Shown piece after piece: positions 1-11,300 of a stretch of 64,000 bases of DNA (position 1 is the stretch's first letter; each line of letters starts with the position of its first letter). Position numbers and translations under genes: made by a program. The stretch lies in contig CM040126.1 of the NCBI GenBank assembly GCA_022559845.1, forward strand, positions 42,774,458-42,838,457, given 5' to 3'. The notes under the pieces were generated by a model. It ran no database searches and was not told where the DNA came from. It worked only from the letters and a program-made list of their open reading frames with translations. This stretch comes from Amorphophallus konjac. Lineage: Eukaryota; Streptophyta; Magnoliopsida; Alismatales; Araceae.

Positions 1-988
1 AGCTGCTTTGCTGCTGGAGGTCGCACAGCTTCAAGCCCAGTCTTCCTTCTGCAGCAATGAGAATGCCTTTAGTCTTCTGCAGATTTCTGATTGATGGAGA
101 GCCACTTCGTCCTGTGATGTAGGTGTGTTTCTTAGCTTCTGTTCTATGCTCTCTCTGTGTGCCTGCCTCCGCGATCAGTTGCCTTCTACTTTTTATGCAG
201 ATACTTTTTCAAGCCTGAAGCTCTTCCCGCTCAAATTCCAGATCGAGCGTCAATCTGCTAGAAAGCAGGGAGAAGGTTAAATCCGATCACTACAATAAGT
301 TTGACCGCTTCTAAGCAAGATTCTCTCCTTGATTCCTGTGCGGAATCTCATCATTTGAACTACCCAACAACCTGCAACAACAATCTGCAGGTTTTAAGGA
401 ACCAAAATAGAATTCGGTTAGAGTTCGGTTCTGGATGCTATAACACCCGTGGTCGACCATGACACTGTCCCTGGTCGACAACGAGCAGTGTCCTGATGGC
501 GGTTTCATTCTGGCTGACACTCGCGTCCCGTGGTCGACCACAGCCTTGTCGCTGGTCGACAAGGGGCAAATTCCAGATGGCCGTCAGTTCTGTCTGATGC
601 TCTGTCTGTTCTGTGGTCGACCAGAAGTGGGGCTTTGGTCGACAGCCAAGGCACATGCAGAAGACGGATGACTTGAAGTGTTTCTGGCTGGGTTCGTTGG
701 TCGACCATAACCACTTCCCTGGTCGACAAGCGGCCTTTGACACTTCTTCTGATTTGTTGATTCCACTTGGATTTCAGTGGACCTGAAATTACTTAACATA
801 TCAGAAGTAACTTGAACTATCAGATTTATATTGAGTTAATCAAAAACATTGTTTGTCATCATCAAATAGTCATGAGTCCATTACTTTGAAGGAACAATCA
901 AACCACTTGTATTTGTTATGAAACAAGATAGAACTTGATTAATCAAACATATCCTATTGTCATCATCAAAACCAAGGGATGCACAACA
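1..988 (-). mobile_element. Partial Copia (SIRE/Maximus-type) LTR
   Basis: On the minus strand the sequence starting at 988 reads TGTTGTGCATCCC and then a TTTTGATGATGACAA stretch. This matches the start of the LTR at 49350 (TGTTG, then TTTTGATGATAACAA), which belongs to a recognisable SIRE-type element. The LTR therefore begins at 988 and runs off the left edge of the window. It interrupts the gypsy gag frame that resumes at 989, and the target duplication would be 989-993 (tcgac), whose partner lies outside. Whether it is a 5', 3' or solo LTR cannot be told. No coding sequence is visible in it. Confidence 0.65.
444..735. repeat. Four tandem ~83-bp units, each with two GTCGAC sites
   Basis: GTCGAC starts at 452, 474, 533, 555, 616, 638, 700 and 722. 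The two sites within each unit are always 22 bp apart and the units are 81-84 bp apart. The first site of each pair is the fuller palindrome TGGTCGACCA; the second is TGGTCGACA. The intervening sequence has diverged while the sites have not. The array lies about 260-535 bp inside the LTR, that is in its U3 (promoter) part. Confidence 0.85.
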
Positions 989-990
989 TC

Positions 991-2700
991 GACGAGGATG
1001 TTGAAGAGTCTCCGGGTTCTCTCCCTGGGGAAGGAGAGAGGTCTCTGATCATGCCAAGGCCTCCACCCTGGATACCAGATCGAATGTTCCCTTCGACTGG
1101 CGCTGGGCCCCTCTGATTCGTCATCAGAAAGAGAGAATGCGGCCATCATGTGGATGACATTGGCCGAGGGGTGAGCCACGCGTGCTGCTTTAGCTGGCCT
1201 GGCCCACGTATGTGGCTGCGGGGGATCGACGAGACCGCTCTTCATCTTGACGAGGCCGTCCCGGATCAACTTCTGCGTCTGAGTCTTGAAGATGTAGCAA
1301 TCTTCAATTGAATGACCCAGCATGCGATGGTACAGGCAATAGCTGGGATCGTCGGTCTTCAAAGCCTCCTCCGGCTTGCGGATTTCTGGCAACTCGATGA
1401 TCTTTTGGGCCATGCAGAGGTCGAAGAGCATCTTCGTGTGTTCCTTCTTAAAGGAAAAGGGTGTCTTCATGCGCTCCGAGAAGGAAGGAGCAGTCGGCTT
1501 GTCCGCTGGCTTTTTGTCAGAGCCATTGGACTCGGCCCCTTTACTGGCTTTGGCGGTAGGGGTGAATTCTATGATGTTCACCTCCTTACCAGGCTGGTGT
1601 TCTCACACTTGTTTACCTTTTGCTACAGTATAGCTCGGGTTATCGGTGAAGAACATCTCTATTTCGGTAACTGCCGAATTGAGCTGGTCGAAGCCCTTGA
1701 TATTGGTGCCGAGAAGCTTTTCGCTGACCTCAGCCGCTAGACCTCGACGACATATGGTGATGGCGTCCTCCTGGACGGGTGGATTGACACACCTCATGCT
1801 GAGGTCTCGCCACTTTTTGATGAAGTCGAGGGCACCCTCGCCCTTTTTCTGCCGAAGGGAACATAGTTCGGCTAATGAGACCTTTTGCTCGGCCGTCTGA
1901 AATCGGTCGAGGAATTTCTTCTGGAGATCCACCCAGTCGACGACCGAGCCGAGCTTCAGGCGGGAGTACCATTGGAAGGTCGTTCCCGTGAGCGAAGTGG
2001 CGAAGTAGCGGAGGAGATATGATTCGTCCAACGCTAACTCGCCCATAGCCGTAACATAGTAGGCCAGGTGCTCATGCGGCAACCCCTGCCCATCGAACTT
2101 TTGCAGCTTCAGGGGCTTGGAGTACTCGGGAGGAAGCTTCTTCAACTGGTGGTGAAGCGAGTAGGGTACACTGTAGAGATCCACCGTGACCGTCCCTTCA
2201 CCATACTGGGCGAGCTTTGTCTCGACAATGCGATCATCTGGCGTTGCGCCAAGAGATTTTCTGGCACTAGCGTGTTGGAGGCTCGTGGTTGAGTCTCGAC
2301 CAGAGGCGTGCCAAACCCAGTTGCCAATGGGGTTCGGGCAATCGCCGCTGAGGTGTTGGCAGCATCGCGGGCCGTCGGGGGTACCGGTGCCTCGGTGTGA
2401 GGCCTATCAGGTTGCTGCGGATGAAGGTCTCACTTCTGGAGGAGGTCCTGCAGGAGGGCCTTCAGATGCTGGTTCTCCTTGATGAGAGTGTCGAGAGTCA
2501 CCTCTTGAACCTCGTTCGCAGGAGGGTCATTGTTGACCGGTTCTGCGTTGATAGGAGGGTCGCGGCCTTCCACCGGGACTTCTTCCACACGTTCCGATGC
2601 CTGCGGTCCAACAGAGGTACCGATATGACCGGTTGGAGGAGGCGGCGGAGCCTGATGGCACGGCCTCCTAAAGTGGGACAGAGGCTGGTTTAAGTCATCA
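991..2700 (-). pseudogene. gag: Ty3/gypsy gag core (broken)
   Basis: Structural protein that would form the virus-like particle. The frame ending at 1603 holds a typical retrotransposon gag domain (FDG near the start, then WYSRL, DWVDL, and the DFIKKWRDL helix). After one TGA at 1603-1605 the same frame continues with YCLYHRMLGHSIEDC, a CX2HX4HX4C metal-binding motif. Upstream, around 2230-2310, the reading shifts by one frame, and another TGA lies near 2430. The part at 2450-2700 is proline- and acid-rich with a possible coiled coil (TLIKENQHLKALLQDLLQK). The C-terminus is cut at 989 by the Copia LTR. The TGA at 1603 could come from CGA by one C-to-T change. Clearly dead. Confidence 0.75.
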
Positions 2701-4553
2701 GACTGGGTGTCTGAACTGCGTCATTGATAAATCGGGCCGTCCGCTTCCTTCACGGGTGTCGCTCAGGGTGGACAGGCGTCCCTAGTTTGTCAAAGATCGA
2801 GATGCGTTGCGGAGGGGGGTCACTCCCGATGTTAGCCGGAGGAGAACCCTGGATAGGTTGCTGGAGGGCCCGAGGATGGGCTCGCCTTTGCCTCCGCTTA
2901 ATTGTGCGGGGGACATTGGATGACTGAGCGTCATCCGACGATGCCATTGTGAAGCCAGCTGCATCCCGTCTGATGTCGCATCTGAGTGCTCGCAGGGGGT
3001 TGGTGATACGCACCCTTCGAACAGCTTGAGCTTCTTCTGGGGTGACCCAGATTCTCCTCAAGTCCGATTGCTGGTCTCCCTTGTCACCGTTTTTCCGACG
3101 AGTTATCTTGGGAGGCCGTGTGTCTGGCTGCAGTGGGTGCCCCCGGGCTGCTGCCGAGGAACCCGCTCCTTTGAGCTTCGCCCCGTCCTCTCATGTTTGA
3201 TGCAAGAGGTCAAAACGATTGGAGGTGAGGATAGTGGTAATGATCCGTTCCTGGGGTATGATCGGTTCACCCCCGTCGAGACGGATCCGCAAGTCGCCGA
3301 CATGGACCGTCTTGCCAGAGTTGCTGGTTGCAGCAGTGAGTCGCCTGCCTCTACGGCCATGGCGATGCTTCTTCTGAGGAGCTGGAGAAGACTCCGCCCC
3401 AAGATGGTAGACCGAGAAAATATGGCCCGGAACAACCGGCAACATGACGCCGTCAGTCCGAAGTGCCGAGATCGGTCCCCGGGGCAAGTAGCCCGCACCG
3501 GGAGTCGATGGCTGGGTGACTCGGGTGTAAGCCTTCACCCGCGCCGATAAGAGTGTTGCCGAGGCTCGAGATGACACTCTTGTGCTGGAAGGCAAAGCCG
3601 TTGGAAGTGTTGGAGCGCCGACGCCCCTGGGTCGGGGACCCGGGGTAGGTGCCGGCGTAGCCTGGGCTCGGGTCGGGATGCCCGAGGAAGGTGTCGAGGA
3701 ACGCTGCCCTCTGGGTGGAAGACCCACGGGGAGAGCCGGTTCAACTGGAGCTCGGGACCGGGGTCCCGAGTGCACTATCGGGGAGCCGCGAACTTGGGGC
3801 TGTGAGCCCATGTCGAGTGTTGGCCCTGTCGGGATTCGGGGTCAGAAGCCCGATACAGATGCTGGGAAGCCGTAAACCTGAGGCTGAAAGCCCGTGTTGG
3901 GTGCCAGCTTTGCTGGGGCTCGGGGTTGGAGACCCGAGGAAGATGCTGGGAAGCCGTGGACCCGGGGTAGGGAGCCCGTGTTGGGTGCCGGCTTGGCTGC
4001 GGCTCGGGGTTGAAGACCCGAGGAAGGTGCTGAGATGGTGACCGAAGTCCGGGGCACAGGGCCCGTGTTGGAGATGGGACGTGGCTGACCTTGGGAGCTG
4101 ACGTTCACCCGGGCCGGCGTTAATAAGGGGGCCCTGTAGGGGCCTACAGTGGCAGTCCGACGCCCGGCACTCCGGCGGGACACTGGAACTGGAGGCGCGC
4201 ATGGCGCGTTGGCCGCAGGGGCCACTGGAGAGACTGGAGTTGGCTGAAAAGTAGCCATAGGGATCACACCCAGGAAGTAGGGTGATCCGATAACCGGGGT
4301 GAACCTGCCGAAAGTGATCGGCGTCGCCAAGTAGCCCACCCGGGCATGGGTGGCAATGATGTTGGGGCCGTAGGTGACAGCCGCCATGGTTGCTGGAATG
4401 CTGAGTGCTGCGGAGGCTACGGTCGCTGGCAGTCGTCGAGAATGGTCCGACGATCAGAATGCGAATCGGAAGCTGCTGGAGAACGCGCACAAGTACCCTC
4501 CTCTGCCTCTCCTGCAAGGACAGGGAAAGGGCACCGGGCTTCAGGGTTGGCAC
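2700..4553 (-). pseudogene. Proline-rich N-terminal coding region of the gypsy element
   Basis: One minus-strand frame runs from 4387 to 2750, broken only by TGA codons at 3842-3844, 3191-3193 and 2750-2752. All three fit CGA-to-TGA decay. It encodes a basic, Pro/Ser/Thr-rich polypeptide with in-frame 28-residue repeats (3780-4035) and a region near 2900 (MASSDDAQSSN, then RRQRR) that looks like the start of a gag-type protein. An overlapping frame starts at 4553. No enzyme motif is visible. It could be the separate ORF1 seen upstream of gag in some Tat-lineage elements or simply a long gag N-terminus; I cannot choose. Confidence 0.5.
3780..4035 (-). repeat. Three in-frame 84-bp tandem repeats
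   Basis: Units of 84 bp (28 codons) recur at about 3807, 3893 and 3977. In the coding frame each reads like SSGLQPRA-AKPAPNTG-HGFPA with small changes. A more diverged partial copy is visible near 3640. Because the unit is a multiple of three, copy number can change without breaking the frame. Confidence 0.7.
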
Positions 4554-4867
4554 AGACTTTTCTTTAGCAAAAAGAAGGAAGGCGGGAGACGTCCCACCGG
4601 GCGTGCCATCCTCTCAGTTGTGCGGGTTTTTATGCCGATTAATCGGGGTGAGGGAAGGAATACAGCGGGGAAGGAAAATACGGGAGTTTGATGTATCTCA
4701 GGTATCCTCCTTACGGGTGCATGCCTCTCACGGCGGTATCGGCACTCTCCTTTCACGAAAAGTTGGAAAGGGTCGAATGGCACGGAAGTGTCGAGATAAA
4801 GGTTAACCGGACAAGATGCGGGCGTGCCAGTCGATCTCTCGACAATCACTCATGGAACCAAGGTTTG

Positions 4868-4885
4868 ACCGGGGAAGCGCCACCA
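4868..4885 (-). other. Possible primer binding site of the gypsy element
   Basis: Minus strand reads TGGTGGCGCTTCCCCGG directly after a CA dinucleotide that would end the LTR. It begins with TGG, as needed to pair with a tRNA 3' CCA. The matching tRNA is not identified, so this is a positional argument only. Confidence 0.4.
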
Positions 4886-7220
4886 TGGCGCGGCACGTGG
4901 GCTCGGGCGATCGGGCGACACCTGGAAAGAAGGGGTTCCATGGGCGCGAGTGCGTAGGTGATTGCGGGAATCGTGTACAGGACGTCTTTCCCCACCGGCC
5001 GCAAGCAACCGGTGTTTATTTACATCGGATTGAATCCGAATACCTTCGTTCCATGCTGAAGAGAAGTCTGCATGTATGTCTGAAGCCATGGGTGGAGGGC
5101 TGGGGGCATTCAGCAGCTAGTGGTGTGTGTTGGACCGAGGGGTGTTTACTGGGGGTTAGAGTGTTAGGCACGGATGCCGAGGAATGTAGATAGAAGGTTG
5201 AAGGTCGGGACGCGGGTGCGAGAGCACTCGTCCAATCGGTAGTGTTGTGCTGAGACGTATATTTCTTTATAGGAGAGCCGTGAAGGCCAAAGTACAACTG
5301 GCGCATGCCGCGGGACAATTCCGACGTGTAGGTTGGTCCCCGGGTCAATGCGTGATGGATGCACATATGTGCGTTTTACAGAAGGGTCCTCCCGTGGCGT
5401 GGGCCATAGCTGTGGTGCCTAATGGGGGGCCTATGACTGGATAACTGGGGGATACGTCGATCCGGTATCTGGGCGAGGGCCGGTCGCGACTAGAATTGAG
5501 CGGTCGGACGTGGCCTCGTAACTGCGGGTGAGCATGGCATCATGGCACGCGTGTGGTTGCGACCGACGAGCGTGCGAGGGAAAATCCCGACATGAGGGGA
5601 CGTCCGCCCATATCACAACGTCTCACATACGGTGGGTGTCGACTCGTGTGTGACGGCTACATACGGCGTGGGGGGAGTGCGAACGACATACCCCCGACGT
5701 AATTCTCCTTAGCTCGTTGCTTGGAGCCGGAGCGCTTGAATTGCCGTGAATCCTTTGGAGATGCATGCCCTTCAATGCCTTGCCCCCTAGGGGGTTTTTA
5801 TAGGGAAGGTGAAGGGTCACAAGGGGGTTTATGCGGACCAGCTAAGGGGGGTGAGCTGGTCCGCGTAAACCCGATGGAATAGTGCACTGGGTTACGTGAG
5901 AGAGAGGAGGGAAAGAGGTTTAGGCGGACCAGCCAGGGGGCCCTGGCTGGTCCGCCTAAACCCCCAAGGGTTTAGGCGGGCTGTTTTTTTTATTTTGAAA
6001 AAAAAAAAATTTGGTTGAATGGGGGTTTAGGCGGGTTCGCAAGGAGAGAGAGGGGGGGCTGGTCCCCACCCTATAAAATTACATTTTTGAGTTTTTTCTT
6101 CCCAATTTGGCTAAGTACAATTTGGTGAAGGGTATGTGGCGGCTTGTGGAGACTTGTGCACGTTGACTTGAGGACGAACCCGTCATGCTGTCGCTTTGCG
6201 CTTCCACATCCGCGCGTCGACCTCTCGAACTGGTACGGCACACGAACCGCATCGTAGGACCGTAATTGAGCGAATCGGGGATGAGTGGGGTCGTGGGACC
6301 ATCGACGCTCTGCGCGAATTGGCCCCGGGCCGGTCGTAACCCCGGGGGTCTTCTTGTGTTGCCTGGGGACCTCCTTCGATGGACTATGACCTTCGGGAGG
6401 CTGACATGGGCCTGTGGGGCCGTTGTTCTTTGAGTTGGAGTAGCCACTCGCAAGGTGTTCGGGCAAATGCCCGACACACCCCGGGTTTCCAAACGAGCCA
6501 CGTAAGTGGCCGACGGGCCTTGGATTTGGCCTAAGGCCAAGGCTAGAAGTCCATAGGGGTTGGAAGGAGGCATTTTGGGGCCCATGGGCCTTGCCTCGTG
6601 TTGTGTGCCGTGTTGTATGGCTGGTTGACAGGGTAGCCTCGGGTTGGCCCGAGAGCTAAGTTCAGTGGCTTGTTGCCACGTGTCTGAGGGTCGGGGGTGG
6701 CCCCGACTTGCTGAGGGGTCATTGTGGGACCCAACTGGTGTACTGGAACCATGGGCTGGCCCGTGGTCTTGTGTAGAAGGGTTGAAATATACGCGCCCAC
6801 AAGGTGTTTGGAAAAATGCCGAACACATGTGTGTGAGCCGTATGTACATGCTACGGGCCTCCAAAGCCTGTGGTTGACTTGCTCGGGTCTCCCTTTGACC
6901 TTGGAGGGTTGAATGAACAGTCTTAGAGTGGGCCCGCGACTCTTTTGCTGGATGCCACGTGGCGTGGCTTAACGTCGGGGCGCCCCCGGGTGATCCCGGG
7001 CGGCCATGTAGGATGCGGGCAAAGCCCATATGAGAGTGGCCGGGATTGACCCCGAACACTTGTTTGTGCCGCCGCGCGTCACGGCGAGTTGATCGGGACC
7101 CTTGTGGAGACCTTTAGGGTTGTAGAAAGGGCTAGGTAGCCCGTGCCTTGAAGGTGTTCGGGAAAATGCCCGAACCCTTATTCCTTGTCGTTTTGGCTGG
7201 GAAATAGTCTGGGTACAACA
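4886..7220 (-). repeat. Probable 5' LTR of the gypsy element
   Basis: The minus-strand ends are TG (7220-7219, TGTTGTACCC) and CA (4887-4886). A minus-strand TATA box, CTATAAAAA, lies at 5803-5795, leaving a U3 of about 1.4 kb and an R/U5 of about 0.9 kb. The sequence is GC-rich and has no gene. Three copies of a short inverted motif (GTGTTCGGGCAAATGCCCGA and variants) occur near 6452, 6800 and 7149 in the U3, and strong palindromes lie at 5825-5962. The right-hand target repeat would be gtcct (7221-7225). Confidence 0.55.
5825..5962. repeat. Two long inverted repeats (GGTTTAGGCGGACCAGC family)
   Basis: Hairpin A: arms 5825-5843 and 5854-5872, 19 bp with one mismatch and a 10-nt loop. Hairpin B: arms 5917-5938 and 5941-5962, a perfect 22-bp stem with only two bases between. 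Both use the same arm sequence, and unpaired half-copies (TTTAGGCGGG) follow near 5970 and 6030. They sit just upstream of the minus-strand TATA box, in the U3. Confidence 0.85.
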
Positions 7221-7305
7221 GTCCTCAACTCCACATGTGCTGAAATTTATAAGCATCTTGACGTTCTTCCTCCCATTTATGGTGATGTTACATTCATCAT
7301 TGCAG

Positions 7306-8262
7306 GCAATTAGATTTAGAATTAATTACTCGATGTCCACACCTCAATGAGTTGGAGGTTCAAAATGAACGAGAGAGATCTTTTGCCAGATGGATTAAAG
7401 GTCAAGTAAGTGCCAATCTACCAATTCCACAAAGCTTGAGGTGTATGCAAGTTCAATTTAAAGTAACGTGATTTTTATTCATAGGTTGAAGAAGGTTATG
7501 TTACTGATGAATGAGTCCGGGTGATACGTTATGGACCTTCGAAGGTCGCGCATGCCTATCCAGGATTTTTTGTGAATGGTTATAGATTTCACACTAAAAA
7601 TTATGGACGAAATAAATCTACAATGAATAGCGGCCTATGCGTGAAAGGTAGTACATACAATGAAAATGATCTCGATTACTATGGTATTCTTGAGGAGGTC
7701 ATAGAATTACAGTATTTCGGATAACACAACCATATATTCCTTTTTAAGTGTCATTGGTTTGATCATAATTCAGTTTAAAACGACGCAATATATATATGGG
7801 ATTGTCGATGTCAAACATAGATCCAAATTGAATACCTATGAGCAATTCATTTTGGCCGCACAAGCCCAACAAGTGTATTATTCAAGTTATTCATCGTCCA
7901 AGAATAAAGATTGATGGACAGTCTGTAGGGTAAAACCAAGGCTTGCGCTTAATGATGAGTTAGATCTGACTGAAGTTGTCTCAGAGGATTCTAGTGCCAA
8001 ATATTTTCAATCAGACCAGGGTGACACTGCAGAGTTGGTTGCTTCTAATCTTCATCTAATCAAATCTGACGATCCACTTCAATTGTGTATAGAGGATGAA
8101 GTGGAAGAAGTCGATTCAACTGAGCTAAATGAAGCAATTGTTGGGCAGGAGGAGTCCTCTAAGGAGGAAGTGTATGAATCTAGTGAGAATGAGGAAGATG
8201 GCGAAGATGACAATGAGGTTGATATATCTTCAGCATCTGAAGATGAAATATATACTGATTGA
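7306..8262 (+). pseudogene. CACTA TNP2-like transposase, C-terminal end (broken)
   Basis: Exon 7306-7405 reads LELITRCPHLNELEVQNER and ends at a GTAAGT donor; the intron runs to 7484 (TAG). The next exon holds a DUF4216-type domain (RYGPSKVAHAYPGFFVNGYR, FHTK, NSG, YYGILEEVIEL, FKCHWFD). After a frameshift near 7780 come YEQFILAAQAQQVYY and an acidic tail rich in Asp, Glu and Ser, ending at 8262. Stops interrupt near 7510 (TGA), 7722 (TAA) and 7912 (TGA). In live elements this protein is the TNPD/TNP2 transposase that cuts at the CACTA ends; the catalytic N-terminal part is absent here. Confidence 0.8.
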
Positions 8263-8372
8263 ATATTTTGTAAGAAATGTAACATATATACACTTATCAT
8301 TATTACTTACCAACTCTCCTCGTAATTAGTTGTCGACTAATATGAACTACTTTAAATGTTGTCAATAATTAG

Positions 8373-11300
8373 ATGGTTCGAGACCGTAGCGGATCTTCGA
8401 GGAGCGGTGGTTCCGGGAGGGGTTCTACTGGTATGTTTATTTAAATTCTTAGATCACAGAGTAGTGATTATGCACTTTCTTTGGGTAATGATATTTTATG
8501 TCTCTGCACCAGGTACACAGTCTACACCGCCCCCACCACCTGCTGCTGGGATGTTTATTTCAATTTTTACATGAATGAGTAGTGATTATGCACTTGTTTG
8601 GGTAATGATATTTTATGTGTCTGCACCAGGTACACAGTCTACACAAGCTCCCCCACCTGCTGCGGGTATGTTTATTTAAATTCTTATATCACAGAGTAGT
8701 GAATATGCACTTTCTTTGAGTAATGATATTTTATGTCTCTGCACCAGGTACACAGTTTACACCTGCAACACCACCTTCTGCGGGTATGTTTATTTCAATT
8801 CTTAGATGAATGAGTAGTGATTATGTACTTTGTTTGGGTAATGATATTTTATCTCTACAGCAGGTACACAGTCTACACCGCCCCCACCACCTACTGCGGG
8901 TATGTTTATTTCACTTCTTAGATCACAGAGTAGTGAATATGCACTTTCTTTGGGTAATGATATTTTATGTCTCTGCACTAGGTACACAGTCTACACCGAC
9001 CCCACCACCTGCTGCGGGTATGTTTATTTCAATTCTTAGATGAATGAGTTGTGATTATGCACTTTGTTTGGGTAATGATATTTTATGTCTCTGCACCAGG
9101 TACACATATTACACCGCCCCCACCACGTGTTGCGGGTATGTTTATTTGAAGCCTTACATAAGTGAGTAGTGAATATGCACTTTGTTTTGCTAACGATATT
9201 TTCTGTTTACAGGTTTGAGTGCATGTACATCAGGTCTACCGAGTACACCCCTTCCACCACATTCTACTGGTATGTTTTTTTTAATTCTTAGTTAAATGAT
9301 AAAAATTCTATATGTTTACTTGTTGAATAATTTTATTTTTAACAATGTGCTAAATTCTGATTAACTACTTCTATTTTACTTGTAACATGTACGTCAGGCA
9401 CACCACCTGCGATAGTTGGCTCGTCCGCCCAGCCGGGCACACAACCGGCAGATGATGCTGTTAGCCATCACGAGGGCGAGCAGGTGGTCTTGCAAGAGGG
9501 ACGCAAGTCATGTTGGATCTCTGGGTAAATATTTAAACTCATGAATTATGTTCGTTACCTATCCAACAACTATATAATTGTTGGCTATCATTTTAACACA
9601 TGTAATTGCAGAGATAAAGTAGAGCCCAGTGAGGCTTCTCGTTTTATTACCAATATTATTGAGCGACATGTTTTTGGCCCATATAAGTCATTTAAAAATT
9701 TTCCTCAGGATATCTGCGATCGATTGTATGACGAGTTCTTGGTATACGATTTAATCTTTTAAATTACATATTTCCCAACTCCATAATTTCAATCCACTAA
9801 CATATAAAATTTAAATTCTTGACAGGAAGGATATCAGTTTGTGAGGCGAGCTGACGCCGGACGAGCTCGACGTGTATGGGAGGCCACAGCAACTGTAAAT
9901 TATAAGCATCATTTACATGGCTGTTGGGAACGTGCCAAGGCTCCAGCCGGGGGGAGCGAGGACCGTGGCCTTTGGAAGGCACACAGCCCCACATGGATGA
10001 GGAGGGACCACTGGCAGGACCTCTGTGATAGATATGCCGAGCCTAAATGGATCGCCAAATCCGCAAAAGTCAAAGCCGCACGTTCGTTTCATCCAGACGT
10101 GCATCTCCATACTTCTGGATCTGTTTTCTTCGCGACCCAAAAGGAGAGATTGGTAAGTAATAATCTTAATTTTATTATATTTAATTTCTTATATGTATTT
10201 ATTTATTCTCTATAACATGTATAACATGAAAAGAAGAGGGGTGGTACGGTCTCGTACCGCGATTTATTTGCTACAGTTCACCAGAAGAAGGGGACCGATC
10301 AGTATGTGAGCGAGAGAGCTCGCTTGGTAGTGGTAAGATTATACATACACATTTCTTTTCTATTTCAATTATTAAATATGATTGATTAATATAGAATTTA
10401 TAATATTTTTTATTCAATTTGCAGGAGTCATATGACAGGCATATGACTGAAAAGTACGGGGAAGAGGAGACGCAGCGGCCGCAGCTAGATCCTGATGCAT
10501 GGGTAGCAGCAGCCGGCCCACCGAAGAAAGGACGAGTATACGGTTTTGGGCAGAGCTTAGACGCCAGCCTGATTCTATCATCTTATCCGGGCTCAGCTTC
10601 GTCCTATCCCGGTAGCAGTTCCTTCTCTACTCCCTCCATCGGCACTTCTACGAGTCAGATTACATCCATCGTCGGACATGCTGTAGGACTGGTCGAGGAA
10701 CGCATGGAGGCACGCTTTGCTCGTGTGGTTGCTACCCTCCTGGCCCAAGCGGAGATTTTGCCTCAGGGAGCACCCTCGAGCACAACACAGCCCTCTCATG
10801 TGAGTATTTAATTTAATTTTTAATTTTGTAGACTTTAGAGTTATAATAGGGGAGAATCTGTGATACCAATGTTGTGTGACCTATAGGCAAAGCCGGAAGC
10901 AAGTATATGATAATGTATGTGCAGCAGTATAGATCCTATATAAATTTTAAGCTCAATTTTTAGGCCTAAGATAATATAACACTCAGCTATCAAACCACGA
11001 GCTCAGATGATATCTGTGAGAACAATATAAATGAAAGTGACAAGAATGCACCAACGAAGAGAATGCTACTTCACAGAATCCACTCAGATCAGACAGATCT
11101 AACAGAATGCAATACAACCACTTAGCGTATAGGGAAGATCAGTTCATACGCAAACTTGTGAATGGAGGCCTTAGATGATAAGGGCCAATCACACCAATGA
11201 AAATCACGGCACACAGAATTTTTAGGTGATTCGATCTGCCACACAGATCTACGTCCACCCCACACTCAAACATGAGTGTGGCTTCCCCTTGCAATAGCAA

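Larger units (their letters stand above)
989..7220 (-). mobile_element. Ty3/gypsy retrotransposon, 5' part (LTR, leader, gag)
   Basis: Read on the minus strand: an LTR at about 7220-4886, a possible primer binding site at 4885-4868, a leader, a long proline-rich N-terminal coding region from 4553 or 4387, then a gag core down to 989, where a Copia LTR has inserted. No protease, RT or integrase of this element is in the window. The proline-rich extension before gag and the CX2HX4HX4C gag motif suggest a non-chromovirus (Tat/Athila-type) lineage; that placement is an inference. At its other end it abuts CACTA transposon sequence, so it probably inserted into that element. Confidence 0.7.

Noticed and set aside
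438..799. Overlapping ORFs rich in VDQ/STT words at the left edge
   Set aside because: They translate the GTCGAC repeat in several frames. No frame is favoured.
8079..8300. Minus-strand Ser-rich ORF
   Set aside because: Antisense of the acidic tail of the TNP2-like pseudogene.
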